DNA of 64,000 nucleotides from Flavicella marina (lineage in GTDB: Bacteria; Bacteroidota; Bacteroidia; Flavobacteriales; Flavobacteriaceae): NCBI RefSeq assembly GCF_009193215.1, contig NZ_VYVA01000004.1, positions 186,001 through 250,000 on the forward strand, in the 5' to 3' direction. Each line of letters begins with the position of its first letter. Position 1 is the stretch's first letter. The translations under genes and the position numbers were made by a program. Below the pieces are notes generated by a model. The model searched no databases and was not told the DNA's origin. It saw only the letters and a program-made list of their open reading frames with translations. Below are positions 8,020 through 15,315 of the stretch, in pieces.

Positions 8020-8055
8020 CGGACTTATCGAAGTAGTTTTATTTCCTTAAGTCCG
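8020..8055. terminator. inverted repeat between convergent SRPBCC gene and birA
   Basis: CGGACTTA (8020-8027) pairs with TAAGTCCG (8048-8055) across a 20-nt loop; the left arm includes the birA stop codon. It may act as a shared transcription end, but there is no clear U run after the plus-strand arm. Confidence 0.35.
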
Positions 8056-8759
8056 AATTCTTGAATACTTTCATCTTGCATTTCTAATTGCAAATCACCA
8101 ACTGAATTCACTCCCACAATCTTTCCCATAAACACTTGACCTGACGTATTTTCATACATCGCAGGCTCTTGATATTTATACAATACCGAAAGATATCTTT
8201 CTTTCAATTTTTGATAATTCTGGGGTGTACATAAAACTATTTCATTCTTCAAATTCTCAAGAAGCGATGTAAATAACACCTCTTTATCAACATCTATTTT
8301 AAGATGTTTTTTCATTGAAGTGACTTTACCAATAGCGCTGGAAAATTTAGTTTGATTCACATTCAAGCCTATACCAATAATACTATTCCGTAACATTTTT
8401 TTATCAATGGTGTTTTCAATCAAAATACCTCCTAATTTTCCTTTCTCTGACAAAATGTCGTTCGGCCACTTGACAGATAACTTAGGTAAATCATATGCCG
8501 ATAAAGTGGCATAAACAGCGATTGAAACGGCAAGATTTAAATATAATACATCTTTAAGCAACATAGACAAATCTTTAACAAAAACGCTGCACATAAGGTT
8601 TTTACCAGCTTCCGAACTCCAACTAGCTCCCATCTGCCCTCTACCCTTAAATTGATTCTCTGCACTAACGACCGTAAAGTTTTTCACACTGCCATTTAAT
8701 GCCAAATCTTTCAAAAAAGTATTGGTAGACTCAATGGCATCAAGTTTGATTATATGCAT
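8025..8759 (-). CDS. birA: biotin--[acetyl-CoA-carboxylase] ligase
   Basis: Attaches biotin to the carboxyl carrier protein of acetyl-CoA carboxylase through biotinyl-AMP. The 244-aa protein is the catalytic-domain-only form: it begins directly at the substrate region (LDAIESTNTFLKDL) with no N-terminal DNA-binding helix-turn-helix, then shows FKGRGQMGASWSSEAGKNL (the GRGRxGRxW-type biotinyl-AMP loop), SVKWPNDIL and GGILIEN. It therefore should not act as a biotin repressor. It is divergent from rsfS. Confidence 0.93.
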   Translation of the reverse strand: MHIIKLDAIESTNTFLKDLALNGSVKNFTVVSAENQFKGRGQMGASWSSEAGKNLMCSVFVKDLSMLLKDVLYLNLAVSIAVYATLSAYDLPKLSVKWPNDILSEKGKLGGILIENTIDKKMLRNSIIGIGLNVNQTKFSSAIGKVTSMKKHLKIDVDKEVLFTSLLENLKNEIVLCTPQNYQKLKERYLSVLYKYQEPAMYENTSGQVFMGKIVGVNSVGDLQLEMQDESIQEFGLKEIKLLR

Positions 8760-8816
8760 TTGTAAAATATAGTAAGAAACAAGGTTGTGTTTCGTGATTA
8801 GTTACGGAAAAAACAA

Positions 8817-8824
8817 TAACTTTG
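8817..8824 (+). promoter_or_regulatory. rsfS operon -7 element
   Basis: TAACTTTG matches TAnnTTTG. It overlaps the TTG at 8822 that a longer rsfS reading would use, and lies 21 nt before the ATG at 8846. Confidence 0.55.
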
Positions 8825-8845
8825 CTACAAATTAAACAAAATTTA

Positions 8846-9217
8846 ATGTCTAAAAAAAATATAAGTACCGACGAGTTAATTTCAACAATTATCAAAGGAA
8901 TTGACGAGGTAAAAGGAGAAGATATTCAACTACTAGACCTGAGAGATATTGACAATACTGTTTGTGATTATTTTGTTATCTGTTCAGGTAATTCAAATAC
9001 ACAAGTAAAAGCGATTTCAAATTCTGTACAAAAAATTGTCGGAAAAGAAGCGCAAGAAAAAGCATGGCATGTTGAAGGAGAATCTGTTGCAGAATGGGTT
9101 TTAATCGATTATGTGAACGTTGTTGTACATGTTTTTCAAAAACAAATTAGAGAATTTTATGATATTGAAGGATTGTGGGGCGATGCCAAAACTACAACTA
9201 TATCAACATCAAATTAA
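8846..9217 (+). CDS. rsfS: ribosome silencing factor
   Basis: RsfS (Iojap family) binds L14 on the 50S subunit and blocks subunit joining during starvation or assembly. The 123-aa protein contains the family's core: ISTIIKGIDEVKGEDIQLLDLRDIDNTVCDYFVICSG in sequence pieces, then HVEGESVAEWVLIDYVNVVVHVF. I start at the ATG (MSKKNISTDEL) at 8846. ftsH follows 26 nt downstream and may be cotranscribed. Confidence 0.94.
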   Translation: MSKKNISTDELISTIIKGIDEVKGEDIQLLDLRDIDNTVCDYFVICSGNSNTQVKAISNSVQKIVGKEAQEKAWHVEGESVAEWVLIDYVNVVVHVFQKQIREFYDIEGLWGDAKTTTISTSN

Positions 9218-9243
9218 TTCTTAATCTTTAGATTTACCTCACT

Positions 9244-11283
9244 ATGTCATCAAACAATAAAAAAGATAAAAAAAACATCATCAAAGATTCAAACTTCAAA
9301 CCTAAATTCAATTTTTACTGGGTTTATGGAGCTCTTTTTGTTTTATTTGTTGTGTTTCAATTTTTCAACAGTGAAAACTTAACTCAAAAAGAGATTTCTC
9401 AAAATAAGTTTGAGTCAATTCTAGAAAGCAATGACATTTCTAAAATCGTTATTCTTAACAGAAATATAGCACAGTTATATATTAAAGAAGAGGCGCTATC
9501 AAAAGATCCTTACAGTAAAATAACATCTTCTAGTTTGTTCAATAAAAATGCTCCAATGTTTGAATACAACTTTGGTGATTTGCAAAATTTTGAAAAAAAA
9601 TTAGAAGAAGCCAAAGTGGCTAATAACCTAGATTTTGACAAAAGAAATGATGAACAAACAGATTTGTTTGATTCTATCTTATCTTATTTACCATTTATCT
9701 TTTTAATTGGTTTATGGATCTTCTTTATGCGAAGAATGTCTGGAGGTGGTGCTGCAGGTGGTGCAGGTGGTCAGATATTTAATATTGGTAAATCGAAAGC
9801 GAAGTTATTCGACGAAAATCAAAAAGTAAAAGTAACATTTAAAGATGTTGCTGGTTTAGAAGGCGCAAAAGAAGAAGTTCAAGAAATTGTAGATTTTTTA
9901 AAGACACCGGAAAAATATACATCATTAGGAGGTAAAATTCCTAAAGGAGCCTTGTTAGTCGGATCTCCAGGTACTGGTAAAACCTTATTAGCAAAAGCAG
10001 TTGCTGGTGAAGCTGGTGTGCCTTTCTTTTCTTTATCTGGTTCAGATTTTGTTGAAATGTTTGTAGGAGTTGGTGCATCGCGTGTGAGAGACTTGTTCAA
10101 ACAAGCACAACAAAAATCTCCATCTATTATTTTTATTGACGAGATAGATGCAATTGGTAGAGCTCGTGGAAAAAGCAATATGACAGGTGGAAATGATGAA
10201 AGAGAAAACACGTTGAACCAACTATTAACAGAAATGGATGGTTTTGGTACAGATTCTAACGTAATTGTTTTAGCTGCAACGAACAGAGCCGATGTTTTAG
10301 ACAAGGCTTTGATGCGTGCTGGTCGTTTTGACAGACAAATCTTTGTTGATTTACCTGACTTAAATGAACGTAAAGCAATTTTTGAAGTACATATGAAACC
10401 TTTAAAATTAGGTAAAGATGTAAATGCTGAATTCTTATCACAACAAACTCCTGGATTTTCTGGGGCAGATATTGCCAACCTTTGTAATGAAGCTGCCTTG
10501 ATTGCTGCTCGTAAAGGCAATAATGAAATACACAATCAAGATTTCTTGGATGCTGTGGATCGAATTGTTGGTGGTTTAGAAAAGAAGAATAAAATTATCT
10601 CAACAAAGGAGAAGAAAACTATTGCCTACCATGAAGCAGGACACGCTACTGCAAGTTGGATGCTTGAACATGCAGCTCCTTTGGTAAAAGTAACCATTGT
10701 TCCACGCGGACAATCATTAGGTGCTGCTTGGTATTTACCTGAAGAAAGAATGATTGTTCAAACAGAACAAATGCTCGATGAGATGTGTGCTACATTAGCT
10801 GGTAGAGCCGCTGAAAAAATAATGTTTGACAGAATATCTACAGGTGCTTTAAATGATTTAGAAAAAGTTACGAGACAAGCCAAAGCAATTGTAAGTGTTT
10901 ATGGATTGAATGATAAAATTGGAAACATAACCTATTATGATTCTTCTGGACAAAGTGAATACAGCTTTTCAAAACCTTATAGCGAAGAGACCGCTAAAAT
11001 TATCGATGAAGAAATTTCAAAAATTATCGAAACTCAATACCAACGAGCTATTGATATTTTAACTGAAAACAAAGACAAACTGGTAACTTTAGCCGAAAAA
11101 CTACTTGAAAAAGAAGTGATATTCAAAGATGATTTGATTGAAATCTTCGGAAAAAGACCGTTTGAAACTGAGTTAGAATCGAAAAAAACTGAAGAAACTC
11201 CGATTACGATAGAAACAAGTGTTGTTGAAGATACTTCAGAAGAGACAGAACAAATCGAAGGTAAAACTGACGTAGCTAAGTAA
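9244..11283 (+). CDS. ftsH: ATP-dependent zinc metalloprotease FtsH
   Basis: Membrane-anchored AAA+ protease that degrades misassembled membrane proteins and short-lived regulators. The 679-aa protein has transmembrane segments near residues 24-42 and 146-162 flanking a periplasmic domain, Walker A GSPGTGKT (240-247), Walker B IIFIDE (295-300), the second region of homology (NRADVLDKALMRAGRFDR) and the zinc site HEAGH (463-467). The acidic, Thr/Glu-rich C-terminal tail is typical of Bacteroidota FtsH. A Gly/Ala-rich linker (SGGGAAGGAGGQ) follows TM2. It leads an operon-like run into lipid genes. Confidence 0.97.
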   Translation: MSSNNKKDKKNIIKDSNFKPKFNFYWVYGALFVLFVVFQFFNSENLTQKEISQNKFESILESNDISKIVILNRNIAQLYIKEEALSKDPYSKITSSSLFNKNAPMFEYNFGDLQNFEKKLEEAKVANNLDFDKRNDEQTDLFDSILSYLPFIFLIGLWIFFMRRMSGGGAAGGAGGQIFNIGKSKAKLFDENQKVKVTFKDVAGLEGAKEEVQEIVDFLKTPEKYTSLGGKIPKGALLVGSPGTGKTLLAKAVAGEAGVPFFSLSGSDFVEMFVGVGASRVRDLFKQAQQKSPSIIFIDEIDAIGRARGKSNMTGGNDERENTLNQLLTEMDGFGTDSNVIVLAATNRADVLDKALMRAGRFDRQIFVDLPDLNERKAIFEVHMKPLKLGKDVNAEFLSQQTPGFSGADIANLCNEAALIAARKGNNEIHNQDFLDAVDRIVGGLEKKNKIISTKEKKTIAYHEAGHATASWMLEHAAPLVKVTIVPRGQSLGAAWYLPEERMIVQTEQMLDEMCATLAGRAAEKIMFDRISTGALNDLEKVTRQAKAIVSVYGLNDKIGNITYYDSSGQSEYSFSKPYSEETAKIIDEEISKIIETQYQRAIDILTENKDKLVTLAEKLLEKEVIFKDDLIEIFGKRPFETELESKKTEETPITIETSVVEDTSEETEQIEGKTDVAK

Positions 11284-11308
11284 CATTAGCTACTGGGTAG
11301 TATAGAGA

Positions 11309-11905
11309 ATGAATTTTTTTAAAAAGCTTTTTTCCAACAAATCAGAAGGTCCTAAAGAAAAAGATAGCATCCAAAAGCAGGAAGTTAATTTATCTTTAGA
11401 CGATTTGTTTGTGCATCACTTTATTAATAAAGGCGGTAAGTTTTTATACTGTACGTCAAAAGAGGAATTGATTGATAATTTAACAGGAATTCTCGATGAA
11501 AATCAATGGAAAAACATCACCTGTTTAGACGAAACGAACCTCGCTACTTTTACAGATGCTTTGGCGATTGACATATCATTTGATATCAACAACCCCGCTC
11601 CGATTTTCAGTTCTTGCGAACATATCATCTCTGATAATGGAAGTATTTTATTCTCTTCCAACCAATTGAAAGAAAAAAAGCTACACGAATTATCTAATGA
11701 TTTTATCGTGTTTGCCAAAACTAGTCAGCTGGTTAAAGACATGGGACAAGGTCTTACAGGAATAAAAAATAATTACAAAGACAACATCCCAACAAACATC
11801 AGTGCTGTAAAAAACTACAAGCCTGAAGAGGATGAAGAAAATTTCATTTCTACTCCAAATAGTAATTCAAAAAATTTATATTTACTTTTATTTGAAGACC
11901 TATAA
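11309..11905 (+). CDS. LUD-domain protein (LutB/LutC-like)
   Basis: A 198-aa cytosolic protein resembling the LUD (DUF162) domain found in LutB/LutC lactate-utilisation proteins. Visible features are FLYCTSKEELIDNLTGIL, the ACEHIISDNGSILFSSNQ-like central segment (here SSCEHIISDNGSILFSS), and a C-terminal LYLLLFEDL. The short stand-alone form next to ftsH and cdsA, without the iron-sulfur partners LutA/LutB, suggests a role other than lactate oxidation. It lies 25 nt after ftsH and 3 nt before cdsA. Function unknown. Confidence 0.7.
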   Translation: MNFFKKLFSNKSEGPKEKDSIQKQEVNLSLDDLFVHHFINKGGKFLYCTSKEELIDNLTGILDENQWKNITCLDETNLATFTDALAIDISFDINNPAPIFSSCEHIISDNGSILFSSNQLKEKKLHELSNDFIVFAKTSQLVKDMGQGLTGIKNNYKDNIPTNISAVKNYKPEEDEENFISTPNSNSKNLYLLLFEDL

Positions 11906-11908
11906 CCT

Positions 11909-12721
11909 ATGAACAATATGCTTACGCGAGCAATTTCTGGTGCTATATTTGTATCGATACTTGTTTTTTCAATATTATTTAGCCACCAAACATTTATTGG
12001 GTTATTTTTTATACTTATGCTGGCAAGTTTGTATGAATTTTCAAAAATGCTTCGATTGCCTTTTAGCGAAGTTTATCTGGTGGGTATCTTTGCTTTTATC
12101 ACTTCAGCTACTCCATTTCTAAACATCTCTAGTGATTTTACAACTGAGATAACCATACTCGCAATTTTGGCCGTATTTATAAAAAATTTATTTCGTCAAA
12201 ATTCAAATTCAATCAATTCAATTGGTACATTTTTACTGTGCATCGCATATGCCTGTTTTGGTTATATTTTTATAATTAAAATCCCCTTTACTAACGCACT
12301 AGGCACCTATCAAGGTTCACTGATATTGGCGGTTTTTATATTGATCTGGGTCAGTGATACATTCGCGTATATAACTGGAGTTAGTATTGGAAAAACAAAA
12401 TTATTAGAGCGAATTTCACCAAAAAAAACCATTGAAGGATTTGCTGGAGGTGTCATTGCCACTTTAGTTGCAGCCTATATTATTGCCCTATACAACAACA
12501 TACTCACTCCTATCCAATGGATTGGCTTAGGAGCTATAGTTAGTATATTTGGTGTATTGGGAGATTTGATAGCTTCTATGTTTAAAAGAGAAACGGGCAT
12601 CAAAGATACCGGAAAAATTATTCCAGGTCACGGAGGCATTATAGATCGATTAGATAGTATTATCTTTGCGGCACCATTTATCTATTTTTATTTAAAATTT
12701 ATTACAGAACATGTTTCATAA
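11909..12721 (+). CDS. cdsA: phosphatidate cytidylyltransferase
   Basis: Makes CDP-diacylglycerol from phosphatidic acid and CTP, the branch point of phospholipid synthesis, at the inner membrane. The 270-aa protein has about eight hydrophobic segments and the C-terminal family signature (GDLIASMFKRETGIKDTGKI followed by IPGHGGIIDRLDS). Its last codons overlap the psd start by 11 nt, a sign of translational coupling with the next phospholipid enzyme. Confidence 0.95.
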   Translation: MNNMLTRAISGAIFVSILVFSILFSHQTFIGLFFILMLASLYEFSKMLRLPFSEVYLVGIFAFITSATPFLNISSDFTTEITILAILAVFIKNLFRQNSNSINSIGTFLLCIAYACFGYIFIIKIPFTNALGTYQGSLILAVFILIWVSDTFAYITGVSIGKTKLLERISPKKTIEGFAGGVIATLVAAYIIALYNNILTPIQWIGLGAIVSIFGVLGDLIASMFKRETGIKDTGKIIPGHGGIIDRLDSIIFAAPFIYFYLKFITEHVS

Positions 12722-13361
12722 AGAAGGAAATACGAGTATTGCAATTGCTGCAGTTGTGGTTACAGCTGGTTATTTATTAGTTGACAAATTTGTTACAATA
12801 AACTGGTTACAGTACCTACTCTACTTTGCATTACTATTCTTACTCGTTATCATTTTACAATTTTTCAGAAACCCTTCTAGAAACACGAGTATAGGTGACA
12901 ATCACGTGGTGTCTCCTGTAGATGGTAAAGTTGTTGTAATCGAAGAAGTTTTCGAACCTGAATATTTTAAAGACAAAAGAATTCAAGTTTCAATTTTTAT
13001 GTCTCCTTTAAATGTTCATGTTACTAGATATGCTTTGAGTGGTATTGTAAAATTTAGCAAATACCACCCAGGAAAATATCTAGTTGCCTGGCACCCAAAA
13101 GCTTCAGAAGAAAACGAAAGAACTACAGTTGTTGTAGAAAACCCCATTTTTGGTGAAGTTCTCTACCGACAAATTGCAGGAGCCCTTGCTAGACGTATTG
13201 TAAATTACGCAAAAAAAGACATGCAAGTCGTTCAAGGTACCGATGCCGGATTTATAAAATTTGGTTCAAGAGTAGATTTATTCTTACCTTTAAATTCTAA
13301 TATCAAAGTAGAATTAAACGACGTAGTAAAAGGTGCTGAAAACATCATTGCTACCATTTAA
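12711..13361 (+). CDS. psd: phosphatidylserine decarboxylase (short form)
   Basis: Decarboxylates phosphatidylserine to phosphatidylethanolamine. The 216-aa protein belongs to the short, Psd-related class: two N-terminal hydrophobic segments, PVDGKVV, FMSPLNVHVTRYALSG, and the self-cleavage motif FGSRVD in which Ser186 should become the pyruvoyl group. It overlaps cdsA by 11 nt and is followed 11 nt later by an acyl-CoA-binding protein gene, so a lipid operon is likely. Confidence 0.93.
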   Translation: MFHKEGNTSIAIAAVVVTAGYLLVDKFVTINWLQYLLYFALLFLLVIILQFFRNPSRNTSIGDNHVVSPVDGKVVVIEEVFEPEYFKDKRIQVSIFMSPLNVHVTRYALSGIVKFSKYHPGKYLVAWHPKASEENERTTVVVENPIFGEVLYRQIAGALARRIVNYAKKDMQVVQGTDAGFIKFGSRVDLFLPLNSNIKVELNDVVKGAENIIATI

Positions 13362-13372
13362 AAAAAATTGAA

Positions 13373-13636
13373 ATGAGTGTAGATAAAAAACTTGATGAAG
13401 AGTTTGAAAAAGCATTCGAGAAGGCATCTGCAATGAAAACTCCATTACCACAAGATGTAATGCTATTGTTTTATGCTTATTACAAACAAGCTACTGCCGG
13501 AGATAATTTTTCTTTCAATGCCAATTTTGATGTTAGAAATGCTTTTAAATTCAACGCTTGGATGCAATTAAAAGGGATCAGCTCTGATGAAGCGAAAAGA
13601 AAATACATAGAACTTGTAAACAAACACTCAAAATAA
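13373..13636 (+). CDS. acyl-CoA-binding protein
   Basis: An 87-aa protein of the ACBP family, four-helix cytosolic carriers of long-chain acyl-CoA esters. The hallmark segments are present: LYAYYKQAT-type motif (LFYAYYKQATAGD), KFNAWMQLKGISSDEA and the C-terminal YIELVNKH. ACBPs are common in eukaryotes and found in a minority of bacteria, including Bacteroidota. Its position 11 nt after psd fits a role supplying or buffering acyl-CoA for lipid metabolism. Confidence 0.93.
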   Translation: MSVDKKLDEEFEKAFEKASAMKTPLPQDVMLLFYAYYKQATAGDNFSFNANFDVRNAFKFNAWMQLKGISSDEAKRKYIELVNKHSK

Positions 13637-13638
13637 TT

Positions 13639-14244
13639 ATGAAAAAAATAATTCTTATTGCTAGCCTAATCGTAGTTGCATTCAGTTCAACTTCGTGTAA
13701 GAAAAAAGCGAAGAAAGATGCTGCAGCGAAACAAGAAATAACGATTGATGCTTCAAAAACAGTGGTAAACTGGACTGCCTACAAAACCACTCAAAAAGTA
13801 CCCGTTAAAGGTCAGTTCCAAAAGCTTATTATTACAAAAAACGGTAGTGGTAACACTCCTAGTGATGCATTGAATGGAACTGAATTTTCTATTCCTGTAA
13901 GTAGTATTTTTTCAAACAATCCAGATAGAGATCATAAACTAAAAACATTATTTTTTGGTGTTATGAAAAATGCAGAAGTATTGTCTGGAACCATTCATAT
14001 AGAAAACAACAACGCTGGTTTTGTTGATTTCAACATGAATGGAGTAATTGAAAAATTACCATTTTCATATACGCAAAACGGAAGTACTTTAGAAATCCAA
14101 TCAGTGATGCATACAGATACATGGCAAGCACAAGCTGCCATAGAATCTATAAACAAAGCATGTTTTGAATTACACAAAGGACCCGATGGTGTAAGCAAAA
14201 CTTGGAGTGATGTAGGAATCAATATTTCCGTAGCATTCAAATAA
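13639..14244 (+). CDS. YceI-family lipoprotein
   Basis: A 201-aa exported protein with a lipoprotein signal (SSTSC, Cys near residue 20) and a downstream Lys-rich stretch. The mature part resembles the YceI lipocalin-like fold: IDASKTVVNWTAYKTTQKVPVKGQF at the start and a closing WSDVGINISVAFK. YceI proteins bind polyisoprenoid or amphiphilic lipids in the periplasm. It begins 2 nt after the ACBP stop and ends the lipid run at a strong terminator. Confidence 0.85.
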   Translation: MKKIILIASLIVVAFSSTSCKKKAKKDAAAKQEITIDASKTVVNWTAYKTTQKVPVKGQFQKLIITKNGSGNTPSDALNGTEFSIPVSSIFSNNPDRDHKLKTLFFGVMKNAEVLSGTIHIENNNAGFVDFNMNGVIEKLPFSYTQNGSTLEIQSVMHTDTWQAQAAIESINKACFELHKGPDGVSKTWSDVGINISVAFK

Positions 14245-14265
14245 TCAAGTAACTGAAACAAACAC

Positions 14266-14298
14266 AACGCTCAATCGAAATGATTGAGCGTTTTTTTT
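14266..14298 (+). terminator. terminator of the rsfS-ftsH-lipid run
   Basis: An 11-bp perfect stem (14266-14276 with 14282-14292), a 5-nt loop and a T run to 14298. The T run touches the stop codon of the convergent minus-strand gene. Confidence 0.9.
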
Positions 14299-15125
14299 CA
14301 CAAAAATAAAACTCCAAACAAATAGGTAAATATCGGCACTGCCTCTACCCAAAAAGATGCGTAATACTTTGACTGGTTTGGTTTTGAAAAAAATAAAAAT
14401 AACGATGCTAAAATTGTTCCAAACAACATAATAACAGCTGTCTTATAAAAATAATGCAATTGTAAAAACGCGATGATTAGAGTGATACTAAAACCCAATA
14501 TTTTTGAATAATTCAAGCCTAACCATTGCGGTATTGTCTTGAGGCCATTGTCATCAAAATTGACATCTCTAATATCAAATGGTAAGGTTAGCAGAAATAC
14601 AAATAAAAACTGAAGACGAAAAAATAATATAGCAAGGCTACCCAATTCCATACCATGAACCTGTATTGGAAAAAACACAACAACTCCTGACCACGAAATA
14701 GCAATACAGAATATTTTAAAACCAGGAATTTTTCGAAAAGAATATGTTGTTCCCTTCCATTTTAATACTGGTAACATGTACAACAATGTGGCAACTCCAA
14801 ATGGGATTAAAACAAGTAACGCCTGTATGTTAAACTGAAAAACCAAATACACAAAAGCAATACCAACAAGCACATTTATCCAGAGCAAGATGGTTTTATT
14901 TAGAGAAAACCAAGCATACAAATGATTTTGTAGATCTTTGTTTTTATACTTCACATATCGAATAAAATTGTACGATAAAATTGTAGCGAGAGCTAAAAAA
15001 AGACTACTCTTCCCTGGAGAAAAATCAAAATACAATCCCGTAATTTGTGCCATAGACCATACCGAAAGGGCTACATGGATATTACCATGAATATAAAATT
15101 CAAAAAGAGACTTTATTTTTTTCAC
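14298..15125 (-). CDS. UbiA-like prenyltransferase-fold membrane protein
   Basis: A 275-aa integral membrane protein with about eight hydrophobic segments. The second Asp-rich motif of UbiA prenyltransferases is recognisable (LPFDIRDVNFDDNGLKTIPQ), but the first motif (NxxxDxxxD) is degraded to NFIRYVKYK, so prenyl-diphosphate binding is doubtful. Such proteins are common uncharacterised genes in Flavobacteriia. The start appears to be GTG at 15125; a minus-strand TATTTTTG (15137-15130) ends only four bases before it, predicting a leaderless mRNA. Confidence 0.7.
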   Translation of the reverse strand: MKKIKSLFEFYIHGNIHVALSVWSMAQITGLYFDFSPGKSSLFLALATILSYNFIRYVKYKNKDLQNHLYAWFSLNKTILLWINVLVGIAFVYLVFQFNIQALLVLIPFGVATLLYMLPVLKWKGTTYSFRKIPGFKIFCIAISWSGVVVFFPIQVHGMELGSLAILFFRLQFLFVFLLTLPFDIRDVNFDDNGLKTIPQWLGLNYSKILGFSITLIIAFLQLHYFYKTAVIMLFGTILASLFLFFSKPNQSKYYASFWVEAVPIFTYLFGVLFL

Positions 15126-15270
15126 GATTCAAAAATAACGCTTTATTTATTTGAGCTTATACCTATCTGATTGAAATTAGAAAAAAGATTTATTTTCTTT
15201 TTTGTTGATAAACTTGCTAATTCGTTAACAAAACTATTTCTCTAAATAATTTTTATGCCTGAATAATAAT

Positions 15271-15278
15271 TATTTTTG
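15271..15278 (+). promoter_or_regulatory. gcvP -7 element
   Basis: TATTTTTG matches TAnnTTTG and ends 37 nt before the gcvP ATG. No clear TTG at -33. Confidence 0.5.
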
Positions 15279-15315
15279 CCACTCAAAACTCACTCATAAT
15301 TCATATAGTTTCAGA

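Noticed and set aside
9879-10535. 218-aa minus-strand ORF opposite ftsH
   Set aside because: Shadow of the highly conserved AAA+ domain; no promoter, no recognisable domain.
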